A stretch of DNA of 64,000 bases from Brienomyrus brachyistius (Eukaryota; Chordata; Actinopteri; Osteoglossiformes; Mormyridae): positions 762,501-826,500 of the forward strand of contig NC_064551.1 in NCBI RefSeq assembly GCF_023856365.1, in the 5' to 3' direction. Under the pieces are notes generated by a model. That model did no database searches. It was not told the DNA's origin and worked only from the letters and a program-made list of their open reading frames with translations. This document shows positions 63,713-64,000 of the stretch, piece by piece. Numbering within the stretch: position 1 is the stretch's first letter; every line of letters starts with the position of its first letter. The position numbers were made by a program, and so were the translations under genes.

Positions 63713-64000
63713 ATCTAGGCCATATAACCTGAAATTTGACAGAATTTAACTAAATCCATCTTCACATGTTTAAATAGTAAAGTTGCACAGGGCAGCACAA
63801 GTCACCCAACTTTCCCAGCTGACAACACAACTCTGTTCCATAGACTAACCCATCAAGACCCTAAACACACCTCCGCCCTTGACCCGAGGGGAAAGGCCCG
63901 AGACCCTAAACACACCTCCGCCCTTGACCGATTTGTCGGCTGTGATGCAAACAAAAGGCAGCCAAGAATTACAGCCAAGGTCATCCTAGCAGAGAAATCA
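63713..64000. other. non-coding window end
   Basis: Contains a 40-bp direct repeat (agaccctaaacacacctccg + cccttgacc at about 63856 and 63900). No exon seen. Confidence 0.5.

Noticed and set aside
57880..64000. N-terminal RA-like exons of ppp1r13b
   Set aside because: No minus-strand frame matches the start of ASPP1; they are inferred to lie beyond the right edge.

Overview
The window is vertebrate nuclear DNA, almost certainly from a teleost fish. Two multi-exon genes can be read, both on the minus strand. Introns have consensus splice sites. tRNA-derived SINEs with 3' (ATGG)n tails, palindromic MITEs and long (CA)n tracts are scattered through it. There is no bacterial-style operon, phage, plasmid or CRISPR content, and the species cannot be told from the sequence.

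Left end (1-5.2 kb): the first two coding exons of daam1, the formin of the Dishevelled/planar-cell-polarity pathway, cover residues 1-92. The gene then leaves the window to the left. Its start codon is at 5134. A CCAAT/CACCC-box, CpG-rich segment near 19.6-19.9 kb with a consensus minus-strand splice donor is a candidate promoter and non-coding exon 1. If so, intron 1 is about 14.4 kb and contains the largest repeat in the window.

Middle (5.2-43 kb): no convincing coding gene. This stretch is mostly tandem repeats and transposon debris. It includes a 5.2-kb, 42-bp minisatellite (13.65-18.9 kb) with a duplicated 2.4-kb higher-order block, a 1.8-kb, 22-bp minisatellite (28.7-30.5 kb), several smaller arrays, a full-length SINE at 34.1 kb, a palindromic MITE at 33.5 kb and some CpG-rich islands (23.0-23.4, 27.2-27.6 and 38.5-40.3 kb) of unknown role.

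Right third (43-57.4 kb): thirteen exons encode about the last 875 residues of ppp1r13b (ASPP1), the p53-family and PP1-binding apoptosis regulator. They run from the glutamine-rich coiled coil through the proline-rich region, the ankyrin repeats and SH3 domain to a 13-residue last coding exon. The RA-like N-terminal exons were not found and should lie beyond 64 kb. The probable 3' UTR carries a 2.1-kb, 22-bp minisatellite and ends at an AATAAA followed by a GU-rich tract. Four of the thirteen exons hold six apparent single-base indels in total. Everything else about the exon phases is consistent, so unpolished assembly errors are more likely than a dead gene, though recent decay is possible.

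The two genes are not known to act together; both encode cytoplasmic scaffold or signalling proteins. The outstanding feature of the window is its minisatellite density: about twenty different arrays make up roughly a quarter of the sequence. Several abut splice sites or lie in predicted transcribed sequence. One has clearly grown out of a SINE. The very long ORFs in these arrays are open in several frames on both strands and are not treated as genes. No new enzymatic or defence system was found.
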